Shown: one piece after another, positions 53,258 to 62,502 of the stretch
How positions within the stretch are numbered: the stretch's first letter is position 1
Layout: the number at the start of each line of letters is the position of its first letter
Origin: an uncultured Pseudomonas sp.
GTDB lineage: Bacteria; Pseudomonadota; Gammaproteobacteria; Pseudomonadales; Pseudomonadaceae
DNA length: 64,000 nucleotides
NCBI RefSeq assembly: GCF_943846705.1
Contig: NZ_OX044366.1
Span: 4,092,001-4,156,000, forward strand
Reading direction: 5' to 3'
The notes under the pieces: model-generated
What the model saw: the letters and a program-made list of their open reading frames with translations, nothing else
Database searches by the model: none
What the model was told of the DNA's origin: nothing
Position numbers and translations under genes: made by a program

Positions 53258-54556
53258 TTAACTAACGTGCCGTGCGGGCTGCTGGTAAAGGCCGGAAAAC
53301 ATCTCCGCCATCGTATCCTCACTCGGTTCTTGGGTCGCCTGCAGCCCAACGGCCCGGCTGACCAACTGATGACTGCGCGGAATCTGCAAATCATCGGGAA
53401 TGCGTGGCCCATCAGTTAGATAGGCTACCGGTAGACGTTGGCTAATAGCCAGTCCTAAAACCTCACCCAAGCTGGTGGCTTCATCGGCCTTGGTGACAAT
53501 ACAGCCGGCCAGACCGCAACGCTTGTAACTATGGTAGGCGGCTTTGAGCACTTGACCTTGGCTGGTTGCGGCCATCACCAGATAGTTTTTTGCGTTGACG
53601 CCACGGCTGGCCAAAGCTTCCAGTTGCATGCGCAGCGCCGGATCATTGGCTGGCAGGCCGGCGGTATCGATCAACACCACACGTTTGCGCGCCAGCGGCG
53701 CCAGGGCCTGAGTCAACGACTGGCCAGGGTCGACCAGGGTGACCGGCACGTTAAGAATACGACCCAAGGTTTTGATCTGCTCCTGCGCGCCGATGCGGTA
53801 GCTGTCGAGGCTGACCAGGGCGATATGCTGTGCGCCGTACTTCAGCACGTAGCGAGCGGCCAACTTGGCTAGGGTGGTGGTCTTGCCCATGCCGGCGGGG
53901 CCCACTAGGGCAATCACCCCGCCGTCTTCCATGGGTTCTTGCTGCGGGGTCTTGATCGCATGAGCCAGATGCGCCAATAGCATGCGCCAGGCCTGACGCG
54001 GCTCGGCAATATTCGCGACGCGCTCAAGCAGCGCTTTCGACAGATCGGCAGAGAGGCCCATGCGTTGCAGACGACGCCACAGATTGGCTTGCTGCGGCTG
54101 GCGGTTCTGCAGCTGGCCCCAGGCAATCGAGCCCAGCTGCATTTCAATCAGTTCACGCAGGCCATGCAGCTCAAAGCGCATCGCGTCCAGAGCCCCCTGA
54201 TCGGCGGCGGCGGACGATGAGCGCGCTGGCAGCAGAGCGTCAGCCAAGCTATCGCCTGGCGCGCTGGCCGCCGCGCCAAACAACTGGCGATCCTTACTGG
54301 CATCAACCTCAGTACGCGTGGTCAGCTCGGCCTGGGCGGTGGCGATTTTCGCCTGGGTCTTGCGCAATTCGGCTTCCAGTGCAGGATTCGGCTGGCGAGC
54401 GGGGGCAGCAGGCACTTGATAATCCAGCGCGGCAGTCAGCTCGACACCGCCGGCAACCCGGCGATTGCCAATAATCGAGGCATCGGCACCCAGCTCATCA
54501 CGAACCAACTTCATGGCAGTGCGCATATCGGCGGCGAAAAAGCGTTTGACCTGCAT
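53258..54556 (-). CDS. flhF: Flagellar biosynthesis GTPase FlhF
   Basis: The 432-residue SRP-type GTPase has a variable basic N-terminal domain (MQVKRFFAADMRTAMKLVRD), an N domain (about 120-205) and a G domain (about 213-400) with P-loop GPAGMGKTTTL (219-229), VALVSLDSYRIGAQEQIKTL, VVLIDTAGLP and TKADEATSLGEVL. It marks the pole for flagellar assembly. It is 15 bases after flhA. Confidence 0.95.
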   Translation of the reverse strand: MQVKRFFAADMRTAMKLVRDELGADASIIGNRRVAGGVELTAALDYQVPAAPARQPNPALEAELRKTQAKIATAQAELTTRTEVDASKDRQLFGAAASAPGDSLADALLPARSSSAAADQGALDAMRFELHGLRELIEMQLGSIAWGQLQNRQPQQANLWRRLQRMGLSADLSKALLERVANIAEPRQAWRMLLAHLAHAIKTPQQEPMEDGGVIALVGPAGMGKTTTLAKLAARYVLKYGAQHIALVSLDSYRIGAQEQIKTLGRILNVPVTLVDPGQSLTQALAPLARKRVVLIDTAGLPANDPALRMQLEALASRGVNAKNYLVMAATSQGQVLKAAYHSYKRCGLAGCIVTKADEATSLGEVLGLAISQRLPVAYLTDGPRIPDDLQIPRSHQLVSRAVGLQATQEPSEDTMAEMFSGLYQQPARHVS

Positions 54557-54571
54557 GGCCTGTAACCTCGG

Positions 54572-56701
54572 TTAGTTCTGCCCCACCGTCGCAACGATGG
54601 TGACCTGCTTGTTATCCGGAATTTCCTGGTATGCCAGTACATGGATACTCGGAACCGCCAGCCGCGCGAATCGCGAGAGCATCGCCCGGACCGGACCGGC
54701 CACCAGCAGGATCACTGGCTTGCCGAGCATCTCCTGACGCTGCGCCGCCTCCACTAGGGATCGCTGCAGCTTCTCGGCCATGCCCGGCTCCAGGAGAATC
54801 CCATCCTCGGAGCCTTGACCAGCCTTCTGAATACTATTTAGCAATATCTGTTCCAACCTTGGCTCAAGGGTGATCACAGGCAGCTCCGGCTCTAGTCCCA
54901 CAATGCTTTGCACAATGGCGCGGGCCAACGCGACGCGCACTGCAGACACCATCACGGCGGGATCTTGACTCTTCACCGAGACATTGGCGATGGCCTCGGC
55001 AATGGTGCGGATATCGCGCACCGGCACCTGTTCCTGCAGCAAGCTTTGCAGCACCTTGAGCAAGGTCGACAGGGAAATCATCCCCGGCACCAACTCCTCG
55101 GCCAGCTTGGGCGAGCTCTTGGCCAGCAGCTGCATCAATTGCTGCACCTCTTCATGACCAAGCAGCTCATGGGCATGCTTATGCAGGACCTGATTAAGGT
55201 GGGTGGCGACCACGGTACTGGCATCAACCACGGTGTAACCAAGCGATTGCGCCTGGTCACGCTGATTCGGGTCGATCCACACGGCCTCCAGGCCAAATGC
55301 CGGGTCCTTACCCGCAATCCCGTTGAGTGGACCAAATACCTGGCCTGGGTTAATCGCCAGCTCGCGATCCGGATAGACCTCGGCCTCGGCCACGCTGACG
55401 CCCATCAGGGTCAAGCGGTAGGCCGAGGGCTGCAGATCGAGGTTGTCGCGGATATGCACCGAGGGCATGAGAAAGCCCATTTCCTGGGAAAGCTTTTTGC
55501 GTACGCCCTTGATCCGCGCCAGCAACTGCCCGCCCTGGTTACGGTCAACCAGGGGAATCAGGCGATAGCCCACCTCCAGGCCAACCATGTCCACCGGGGT
55601 GACATCGTCCCAACCCAGTTCCTTGACCTCTTGAGCCTTCTGCGCTGGCAGCAGCTCCTGTTGGCGCTGCACTTCCTTGACTTCATTTTCTTTAGTCGTG
55701 CGCTGCTTGTTGGCGATCCAGTACGCAGCGCCAGCGGCCACCAGGCCCAAGCTGATAAAGGAGAAGTGCGGCATGCCCGGCACCAGGCCCATGGCGATCA
55801 TCACCGCACCGGTCACCGCCAGCGCGCGCGGCGAGGCAAACATCTGCCGGTTGACCTGCGCGCCCATGTCTTCCGAGCTGGAAACGCGGGTCACCATGAT
55901 CGCCGCAGCCGTGGACAGCAGCAGCGAGGGGATCTGTGCGACCAGGCCATCACCAATGGTCAGCAAGGTGTAGATACGCCCGGCGTCAACAAAACTCAGG
56001 TCATGCTGGAAGATCCCGATGGCGATACCGCCGATCAGGTTGATAAACAGAATCAGCAGGCCGGCAATCGCATCGCCGCGCACGAACTTGCTGGCACCGT
56101 CCATGGAGCCGTAGAAGTCGGCCTCCTGGGAAACCTCACTGCGCCGCAGCTTGGCCGTTTCCTGATCGATCAGGCCGGCATTGAGGTCGGCGTCGATGGC
56201 CATCTGCTTACCGGGCATGGCGTCCAGGGTGAAGCGCGCGCTGACTTCGGAGATGCGCCCCGCACCCTTGGTGACCACCACGAAGTTGATGATCATGAGG
56301 ATGGCGAACACCACGATACCAACCACGTAGTTGCCGCCAATCACCACCTCACCGAAGGCTTGAATCACCTTACCGGCGGCATCATGACCATCCTGACCGT
56401 TAAGCAGCACCACCCGCGTGGAAGCGACGTTGAGCGCCAGTCGCAGCAGAGTTGCCGCCAGCAAAATGGTTGGGAAAACGGCGAAATCCAGCGGGCGCAA
56501 GGCATAGATCGCCACCAGCAACACCACGATCGACAGGGCAATACTGAAGGTAAACAGCACGTCGAGCAGGAAGGGCGGGATCGGCAGCATGACCATGCCG
56601 AGCATGACCAGCAGCATCAGCGGTATACCCAGGTTGCCCTGCTTTAACCCCGACAGGTTGCTGCGCACATCACCGATCATTTGTGAGCGATCTATTGCCA
56701 C
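54572..56701 (-). CDS. flhA: Flagellar export gate protein FlhA
   Basis: The 709-residue type III export protein has eight N-terminal helices (about 25-320), the FHIPEP-type loop KGAGRISEVSARFTLDAMPG and KQMAIDADLNAGLIDQE, and a large C-terminal cytoplasmic domain (about 360-709) that docks substrate-chaperone complexes. The start is GTG at 56701 with only a weak ribosome site. An RpoN promoter lies about 57 bases upstream. Length is normal. Confidence 0.96.
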   Translation of the reverse strand: MAIDRSQMIGDVRSNLSGLKQGNLGIPLMLLVMLGMVMLPIPPFLLDVLFTFSIALSIVVLLVAIYALRPLDFAVFPTILLAATLLRLALNVASTRVVLLNGQDGHDAAGKVIQAFGEVVIGGNYVVGIVVFAILMIINFVVVTKGAGRISEVSARFTLDAMPGKQMAIDADLNAGLIDQETAKLRRSEVSQEADFYGSMDGASKFVRGDAIAGLLILFINLIGGIAIGIFQHDLSFVDAGRIYTLLTIGDGLVAQIPSLLLSTAAAIMVTRVSSSEDMGAQVNRQMFASPRALAVTGAVMIAMGLVPGMPHFSFISLGLVAAGAAYWIANKQRTTKENEVKEVQRQQELLPAQKAQEVKELGWDDVTPVDMVGLEVGYRLIPLVDRNQGGQLLARIKGVRKKLSQEMGFLMPSVHIRDNLDLQPSAYRLTLMGVSVAEAEVYPDRELAINPGQVFGPLNGIAGKDPAFGLEAVWIDPNQRDQAQSLGYTVVDASTVVATHLNQVLHKHAHELLGHEEVQQLMQLLAKSSPKLAEELVPGMISLSTLLKVLQSLLQEQVPVRDIRTIAEAIANVSVKSQDPAVMVSAVRVALARAIVQSIVGLEPELPVITLEPRLEQILLNSIQKAGQGSEDGILLEPGMAEKLQRSLVEAAQRQEMLGKPVILLVAGPVRAMLSRFARLAVPSIHVLAYQEIPDNKQVTIVATVGQN

Positions 56702-56757
56702 ACCACTACCCCAGCCAGTTCAATCTTTTGACGCTGTGCGCGCCTCTGGGGAGGGAA

Positions 56758-56775
56758 TTGCAAGAAGCTGTCCAA
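56758..56775 (-). promoter_or_regulatory. Sigma-54 (RpoN) promoter of flhA
   Basis: On the minus strand, TTGGACAGCTTCTTGCAA has the -24 GG and -12 GC with exactly 10 bases between. Just upstream is a palindrome TTTGCCTG-CGT-CAGGCAAA (56777-56795) that may be an activator site or a hairpin ending the fliL-flhB transcript. flhA is a known FleQ/RpoN target in Pseudomonas. Confidence 0.75.
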
Positions 56776-56827
56776 CTTTGCCTGACGCAGGCAAACAATA
56801 GGTAAATGCGGTGATTGCGCTGAACGA

Positions 56828-57964
56828 TCACTCGTCGCGGCGTAGATCCGGCGGGATAGGCATATCTGGCAGAGGGCCCGGACGCTTGCCTTTACCCGCC
56901 TGGTACTGGCGCAGTTGGTAGACATAGGCCAGCACTTGGGCAATCGCCAGATACAGCCCGGCGGGGATCTCCTGATCCAGCTCGGTGGAGTAAAACACCG
57001 CCCGCGCCAGCGCCGGAGACTCCAGCACCATGACCTTGTGCTCATTGGCGATTTCGCGAATCTTCAATGCGGTGAAGTCGCCACCCTTGGCCAGCAACAT
57101 CGGCGCATTGCCCTTGGCCGGATCGTACTTCAAGGCCACGGCAAAGTGCGTTGGGTTGGTGATCACCACGTCGGCGTCTGGCACCGACTGCATCATGCGC
57201 CGCTCGGCCATTTCCCGTTGCAACTGACGAATACGCTGCTTGACCTCCGGCTTACCCTCGCTGTCCTTGTACTCGTCGCGCACTTCCTGCTTGGTCATCA
57301 TCAGCTTCTGCTTGCTGCTCCAGAGCTGGAACGGCACGTCTACAGCCGCAATCAGAATCAACCCGCAGGACATCCACAGCGCGCTCCAGCCCACCACTGT
57401 CATCGAGTGCATAATCGCCGACTCGATCGGTTCATGGACAATCGCCAGCAGGTCATCCTGCCAAGCCGACAACACCGTAACTCCTACCAGCAGAATCAGC
57501 ACGAACTTGGCCAGGGCCTTGAGCAACTCAACCAGCGCCTGGGTGGAAAACATGCGCTTAAGCCCCGCCAACGGATTCATCCGGCTGGCTTTAGGGGCCA
57601 TGGCACTGGCAGAAAACAGCCAGCCACCCAGGGAGATCGGCCCGACAATCGAGGCAATCAGCAGCAGGATAAACAACGGGAACAGTGCCTCAAGGGCAAT
57701 TTGCCCGGAAGCGGCAAGCCACAACCCCATGCTGCGCTCATCCATGATGACCTCGCGGGGCAGGGAGAAATTGCCATGCATAATTTCCAGCATGGAGTTA
57801 CCCATGCTGCCGCCAAACGCCAGCAGGCCGCCAAAGCCGCCAAGGGTTACGGCGAGAGTATTAAGCTCTTTGGAGCGGGCGATTTGGCCCTTCTCACGGG
57901 ATTCGCGTAAGCGTTTCTCCGTGGGTTCCTCGCTTTTATCGGCACCGCTCTCGGATTCGGCCAT
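56828..57964 (-). CDS. flhB: Flagellar export switch protein FlhB
   Basis: The 378-residue protein has four helices (about 33-210) and a cytoplasmic domain with the self-cleavage motif N270-P-T-H273 in VVITNPTHFAVALKYDP. The N-terminus SEEPTEKRLRESREKGQIAR is conserved. It switches export from hook to filament substrates with FliK. A separate FlhB-CC-like protein is encoded at 42271-42597. Confidence 0.96.
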   Translation of the reverse strand: MAESESGADKSEEPTEKRLRESREKGQIARSKELNTLAVTLGGFGGLLAFGGSMGNSMLEIMHGNFSLPREVIMDERSMGLWLAASGQIALEALFPLFILLLIASIVGPISLGGWLFSASAMAPKASRMNPLAGLKRMFSTQALVELLKALAKFVLILLVGVTVLSAWQDDLLAIVHEPIESAIMHSMTVVGWSALWMSCGLILIAAVDVPFQLWSSKQKLMMTKQEVRDEYKDSEGKPEVKQRIRQLQREMAERRMMQSVPDADVVITNPTHFAVALKYDPAKGNAPMLLAKGGDFTALKIREIANEHKVMVLESPALARAVFYSTELDQEIPAGLYLAIAQVLAYVYQLRQYQAGKGKRPGPLPDMPIPPDLRRDE

Positions 57965-57967
57965 GGA

Positions 57968-58744
57968 TTAACCCGACCTCGCCATTTCACGGAGAAACCG
58001 CAAAGCCTCGCTGGCGAACACTTGGTACTGGGCAAGAATATCGCTCATGCCAATCCACACGATCACCAACCCCAGCACCAGGGTCAGCGGAAAACCGATG
58101 GAGAAGATGTTGAGTTGCGGCGCGGCGCGGGTCATGACCCCAAATGCTAAGTTGACCACCAGCAGCGCCGTAATCGCCGGCAGTACCAACAACAAGGCAG
58201 CCCCGATGACCCAGCTCAATTTATTGGCAATTTCCCAGTAGCTGTCCACCAAAAACCCGCCGCCGACCGGCAAGGTAAAAAAGCTTTCGGTGAGCACTTC
58301 GAACACCACCAGGTGAGCGTTCATGGCGAGGAACAGCAGCGTCACCAGGATCATAAATACCTGACCGATGACCGGCACTGAAATGCCGTTGGCTGGGTCA
58401 ACCATAGAGGCGAAGCCCAGGCCCATTTGCATGGCCACAATTTGCCCGGCGATGGCAAAAATCTGGAAAAACAACTGCAAGACAAAGCCCAGCATCACGC
58501 CAATCAGGATCTCTTGAGCGATCCAGATAACCGCCTGCACGCTGATGGCATCGACCACCGGCATCGGCGGCAGCGTCGGCATGATGGCCAGGCAAATAGC
58601 CACAGCTAAATACAGACGCACCCGCGTCGACACCAGCTGGGTGCCGATGATTGGCATAAACATCAACAGCCCAGCAATGCGAAACAGCGGCAGCAGAAAG
58701 CTGCCCACCCAGGCACCGACCTGCTCGTTGCTTAGCTCAAGCAT
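57968..58744 (-). CDS. fliR: Flagellar export apparatus protein FliR
   Basis: The 258-residue membrane protein of the FliPQR export gate has about six helices: FLLPLFRIAGLLMFMPIIGT, GLGFASMVDPANGISVPVIG and FPLTLVLGLVIVWIG. It lies one base after fliQ and three bases before flhB. Confidence 0.95.
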   Translation of the reverse strand: MLELSNEQVGAWVGSFLLPLFRIAGLLMFMPIIGTQLVSTRVRLYLAVAICLAIMPTLPPMPVVDAISVQAVIWIAQEILIGVMLGFVLQLFFQIFAIAGQIVAMQMGLGFASMVDPANGISVPVIGQVFMILVTLLFLAMNAHLVVFEVLTESFFTLPVGGGFLVDSYWEIANKLSWVIGAALLLVLPAITALLVVNLAFGVMTRAAPQLNIFSIGFPLTLVLGLVIVWIGMSDILAQYQVFASEALRFLREMARSG

Positions 58745-58745
58745 G

Positions 58746-59015
58746 TCAGCCGATCAGCTGCGGAATGTTCATGATCAGGTTCTCGGTGTATTCCATCAGC
58801 TCACGCACCAGCCAAGGGCCGGCGAAGATCAGCACCAATAAAATAACCAGCAGCCTCGGCAAAAAGCTCAGGGTCTGTTCGTTGATCTGCGTGGCCGCCT
58901 GAAACATTGCCACCAGCAGCCCCACAATCAAGCTGGGTACAACCAGGATCGCGACAATGCTAGCGGTCAGCCACAAGGCACCGCGCACAATATCCACTGC
59001 GACTTCAGGCGTCAT
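58746..59015 (-). CDS. fliQ: Flagellar export apparatus protein FliQ
   Basis: The 89-residue two-helix protein of the FliPQR gate: MTPEVAVDIVRGALWLTASI and FQAATQINEQTLSFLPRLL are the family signature. Confidence 0.95.
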   Translation of the reverse strand: MTPEVAVDIVRGALWLTASIVAILVVPSLIVGLLVAMFQAATQINEQTLSFLPRLLVILLVLIFAGPWLVRELMEYTENLIMNIPQLIG

Positions 59016-59017
59016 GG

Positions 59018-59803
59018 CTAGGTGCCTCCGAAGCTGGCGGCCAGGGTGCCCATGATCAGCGCCCAGCCATCAATCAGCACAAACAGCATGATCTTGAATG
59101 GCAGGGAAATGATCAGCGGTGAGAGCATCATCATGCCCATCGCCATGAGGATACTGGCCACCACCATGTCGATAATCAGGAACGGGATAAAGATCATAAA
59201 GCCGATCTGGAAGGCGGTTTTCAGCTCGGAGGTGACGAAGGCCGGCACCAGAATGGTCAGCGGCGCATCTTCTGGCGTGGCGATATCGGTACGTTTCGAC
59301 AGGCGTACAAACAGCTCCAGATCGCTTTCGCGGGTCTGCGACAGCATAAAGTTCTTGATCGGCCCTTCGGCCTTGAGAATCGCATCCTGCGCCGGCATCT
59401 GCTCGCTCAGGTAGGGCTGCAGGGCTTCGCGGTTAATCTGCTCGAATACCGGGGCCATGATAAACATGGTCAGAAACAGCGCCAGGCCAACCAGTATCTG
59501 GTTCGACGGCGTCTGCTGCAGCCCTAGAGCCTGACGCAAAATCGAGAAGACGATGATGATCCGAGTAAAGCTGGTCATCAGCATGACAAACGCCGGGATA
59601 AAACTCAGCGCCGTCATGATCAGCAGAATCTGCAGGCTAACCGAGTATTCCTGCTGCCCTTCGGTATCGGTACTCAGGGTGATCGCCGGAATTGACAGGG
59701 GGCTGCTGCCCGACTGAATCAACGTGCTGGCAGTCGGCGGATCGGCGGCGAGCGCAAGCGAAGCCCCAAAGCTAAAAATCAGTACCAGCAACACACGCAG
59801 CAT
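59018..59803 (-). CDS. fliP: Flagellar export apparatus protein FliP
   Basis: The 261-residue protein has a cleavable signal (about 1-20), four further helices, and the signatures QILLIMTALSFIPAFVMLMT, FTRIIIVFSILRQALGLQQT and PFKIMLFVLIDGWALIMGTL. The GTG at 59806 and ATG at 59803 are adjacent; the ATG has AAGGA at 9 bases and overlaps the fliO stop. Confidence 0.96.
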   Translation of the reverse strand: MLRVLLVLIFSFGASLALAADPPTASTLIQSGSSPLSIPAITLSTDTEGQQEYSVSLQILLIMTALSFIPAFVMLMTSFTRIIIVFSILRQALGLQQTPSNQILVGLALFLTMFIMAPVFEQINREALQPYLSEQMPAQDAILKAEGPIKNFMLSQTRESDLELFVRLSKRTDIATPEDAPLTILVPAFVTSELKTAFQIGFMIFIPFLIIDMVVASILMAMGMMMLSPLIISLPFKIMLFVLIDGWALIMGTLAASFGGT

Positions 59804-60234
59804 CACAACTTGTCCTTCTGGTCCTTGCCCAACAGCTCCATCAGACGCTGGGCGAACTCGGTCGAAGCTGGCTCGGCATCCGGCAAATGCACCGGTTCCT
59901 GCATAACATGAAGCGAGGTGATGTTGCCTGGTGTCAGCCCCAGCAACACCTGCTCATCACCCACCTGCACCAGCACCAAGCGATCACGCGGCCCCAGGGA
60001 CTGGGTGGCCACGATTTTAATCACCTGGCCACCACGCGGCACAATCTGCTGCACCCGGCGCATCAGCCAGGCCAGCAGAAAGATCAACCCAATCACCAGC
60101 AGCAAGCCCAGCAATAGCTGCACCAACTGTCCACCCATCCCGGCACTGGCAAGCGGTGTAGCCGTTTGTGCGGCGGGTTCAGCAGCCATTGCCGTCAAGG
60201 GCAAAGCCAGGCCCAGCAGAAGGGTTCTATACAT
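59803..60234 (-). CDS. fliO: Flagellar export apparatus assembly protein FliO
   Basis: The 143-residue protein has an N-terminal signal or helix, a central membrane helix (about 35-57; LVQLLLGLLLVIGLIFLLAW) and the cytoplasmic FliO domain KIVATQSLGPRDRLVLVQVG and EQVLLGLTPGNITSLHV. It helps FliP fold. It is three bases after fliN. Confidence 0.93.
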   Translation of the reverse strand: MYRTLLLGLALPLTAMAAEPAAQTATPLASAGMGGQLVQLLLGLLLVIGLIFLLAWLMRRVQQIVPRGGQVIKIVATQSLGPRDRLVLVQVGDEQVLLGLTPGNITSLHVMQEPVHLPDAEPASTEFAQRLMELLGKDQKDKL

Positions 60235-60236
60235 GC

Positions 60237-60722
60237 TTAGCGCAACTTCTTGATGCGTTCGCTGGGGCTGATCACGTCGGTCAGGCGAATGCCAAACTTC
60301 TCATTCACCACCACCACCTCGCCGTGAGCAATCAGGGTGCCGTTGACCAGAACATCCAGTGGCTCACCGGCCAGACGATCCAGCTCAATCACCGAGCCCT
60401 GGTTCAACTGCAGCAAGTTGCGAATGGTGATATCGGTATTGCCGACTTCCATGGAAATCGACACCGGGATATCCAGAATCACATCCAGATTCGGCCCATC
60501 TAGGTTCACTGGCAGATTCATCTTCGGCGCACTACCAAACTCCTCCATGGGGGCGCGCGGAACCGCCGGCGCGGAATTGCTCGCGGCGAGCATGGCGTCG
60601 ATATCATCCTGCCCGGCATCGCCGGCCTCGGACAATGCAGCTGCCCACTCATCCGCCAGCGCCTGTTCTTCAGGGGAGCTGGCTTCTTCGCCGTCTTCTA
60701 TATTTTCGTTTGCGTCTGCCAT
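60237..60722 (-). CDS. fliN: Flagellar motor switch protein FliN
   Basis: The 161-residue C-ring protein has an acidic N-terminal extension (1-60) and a C-terminal SpoA domain (about 78-158): LDVILDIPVSISMEVGNTDI, IRNLLQLNQGSVIELDRLAG and GEVVVVNEKFGIRLTDVISP. The ATG has GAGG seven bases ahead. Confidence 0.95.
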   Translation of the reverse strand: MADANENIEDGEEASSPEEQALADEWAAALSEAGDAGQDDIDAMLAASNSAPAVPRAPMEEFGSAPKMNLPVNLDGPNLDVILDIPVSISMEVGNTDITIRNLLQLNQGSVIELDRLAGEPLDVLVNGTLIAHGEVVVVNEKFGIRLTDVISPSERIKKLR

Positions 60723-60757
60723 GGTTCTTCCTCGGCTGGCGTGAATAGGGTTAGCAG

Positions 60758-61729
60758 TTAACGCAGACGCTCGATCGGGTCGATCACCTGCAACGCCAGG
60801 TTGCCTTTATGGGCACCTAACTTGACCTTGAACGAAGGCACACCATTGGCACAGAGCACCATATGGTCTGGCAGCTCAACGGGAATCACATCCCCCGGCT
60901 GCATATGCAAAATGTCGCGTAATTTAAGCTGGCGCCGGGCCACGGTGGCACTCAACGGCACACTGACGCCGAGGATGTCTTCACGCAGGGCCTTGATCCA
61001 ACGCTCATCCTGATCGTCGACATCGGACTGGAAGCCAGCGTCGAGCATCTCGCGAATCGGCTCAATCATTGAGTACGGCATGGTGATATGCAGGTCGCCG
61101 CCGCCGCCATCCAGTTCGATATGAAAGGTCGACACCACAATCACTTCACTGGGGCTGACGATGTTGGCCAGCGCCGGATTGACTTCCGAATTGACGTACT
61201 CGAAGTTGATATCCATCACCGCGTGCCAGGCTTCTTTCAGGTCGATAAACGCCTGATCCAGCACCATGCGCACCACACGCAGCTCGGTCGGAGTGAACTC
61301 ACGCCCCTCAATCTTGGCGTGACGGCCGTCGCCGCCAAAGAAGTTGTCCACCAGTTTGAACACCAGCTTGGCGTCCAGAATAAACAAGCCGGTGCCGCGC
61401 AGCGGCTTCATCTTCACCAGGTTGAGGCTGGTCGGCACATACAGCGAGTGCACGTATTCACCGAACTTCATCACCTGCACGCCGCCCACCGCCACATCGG
61501 CGGAACGGCGCAGTAGGTTAAACATGCTAATGCGGGTATACCGGGCGAAGCGCTCGTTGATCATCTCCAGCGTCGGCATACGCCCACGGACAATCCGGTC
61601 CTGGCTGGTCAGGTCATATTGCTTGACGCTTCCCGGTTCGGCCTCGTCCTCGGTTTCAACCAAGCCGTCATCAACACCATGCAGCAGGGCATCGATTTCA
61701 TCTTGGGAAAGCAGGTCTTGCACAGCCAT
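60758..61729 (-). CDS. fliM: Flagellar motor switch protein FliM
   Basis: The 323-residue C-ring protein has the CheY-binding N-terminus LLSQDEIDALLHG, a CheC-like middle domain (about 50-230; YTRISMFNLLRRSADVAVGG) and a C-terminal SpoA domain (about 250-320). AGGAG lies six bases before the ATG. Confidence 0.96.
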   Translation of the reverse strand: MAVQDLLSQDEIDALLHGVDDGLVETEDEAEPGSVKQYDLTSQDRIVRGRMPTLEMINERFARYTRISMFNLLRRSADVAVGGVQVMKFGEYVHSLYVPTSLNLVKMKPLRGTGLFILDAKLVFKLVDNFFGGDGRHAKIEGREFTPTELRVVRMVLDQAFIDLKEAWHAVMDINFEYVNSEVNPALANIVSPSEVIVVSTFHIELDGGGGDLHITMPYSMIEPIREMLDAGFQSDVDDQDERWIKALREDILGVSVPLSATVARRQLKLRDILHMQPGDVIPVELPDHMVLCANGVPSFKVKLGAHKGNLALQVIDPIERLR

Positions 61730-61742
61730 ATGCCGCTCCTGG

Positions 61743-62270
61743 TTACTGCAATACGAGGTTGGTGAACAACACTTGCTCGACCGTGACCTTGCCGGTCTCT
61801 TTCTCAGCCAGTTCCTGCACGCTAGCGGTCGCCTGCTGGCGCAGCATTTCCTTGCCCACCGGGGTGATCAAGGAGGCAAAATCCTGGCCGGAAAACAGCA
61901 TCACCAAACGGTTACGCAACACCGGCATATGCACTTTCAGGGCATCCAGCGCCGCCTGATCGCGGGTCATCAGGGCCACACTGACCTGCATATAGCGGGC
62001 GCGCCCCTGATAGTTGAAATTCACCACGAATGCCGGCGACAGCTCTTCATAGATCGCCGCCAGCTTGACGGGTACCGCAGGCTCGGCATTGGCGCCGGCT
62101 TTGGCTTCTTCAGCGCCTGCGTCCTTCTTGCTCAAGAAGAACCACGTGCCGCCCACTGAAAGGCCAACAGCCAGCAGCACGGCGAGCGCGATGATGATGA
62201 TCAGCTTCATTTTACCGGCTGGTTTCGCCTCACCATCTGCTGGCGTTTGCGCTGCTTCATTCTTAGCCAT
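61743..62270 (-). CDS. fliL: Flagellar basal-body-associated protein FliL
   Basis: The 175-residue protein has an N-terminal cytoplasmic tail, one helix (about 22-45; KLIIIIALAVLLAVGLSVGG) and a periplasmic SPFH/stomatin-like FliL domain (about 65-175) that associates with stators. It is the first gene of fliLMNOPQR-flhB, with an RpoN promoter about 50 bases upstream. Confidence 0.94.
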   Translation of the reverse strand: MAKNEAAQTPADGEAKPAGKMKLIIIIALAVLLAVGLSVGGTWFFLSKKDAGAEEAKAGANAEPAVPVKLAAIYEELSPAFVVNFNYQGRARYMQVSVALMTRDQAALDALKVHMPVLRNRLVMLFSGQDFASLITPVGKEMLRQQATASVQELAEKETGKVTVEQVLFTNLVLQ

Positions 62271-62319
62271 GCCAATAATCCGTCGTTATTCGGAGTTTGA
62301 TCCGTTATCAAAGGGTTAA

Positions 62320-62337
62320 GAGCAAGTGTTATGCCAG
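62320..62337 (-). promoter_or_regulatory. Sigma-54 (RpoN) promoter of the fliLMNOPQR-flhB operon
   Basis: On the minus strand, CTGGCATAACACTTGCTC matches the -24/-12 consensus (CTGGCA, TTGCT) with GG-N10-GC. The predicted start is near 62309, about 39 bases before fliL. Confidence 0.85.
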
Positions 62338-62413
62338 TCTGTCAACAAACCTGCTCAATACGGGTGGCCAGCACCTGAGGGTGTTCGGCCAAGGCATCGG
62401 GTAAGCGCACGCC

Positions 62414-62455
62414 CCAAACAAAATCGCCCGACTCCCACACAGTGGGCGTCGGGCG
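62414..62455 (-). terminator. Intrinsic terminator after fliK
   Basis: On the minus strand, CGCCCGACGCCCAC-TGT-GTGGGAGTCGGGCG forms a long GC-rich hairpin with one mismatch, followed by ATTTTGTTT. It separates fliK from the fliL operon, which has its own promoter. Confidence 0.85.
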
Positions 62456-62502
62456 AAATGCAGTTTAGATCAGTGCGTCACGCAACTACAGCGGCAAGCA
62501 CC

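Noticed and set aside
54908..56647. 579-codon plus-strand frame opposite flhA
   Set aside because: Shadow of the complete flhA gene; its His/Gln/Asp-rich sequence has no recognisable domain.
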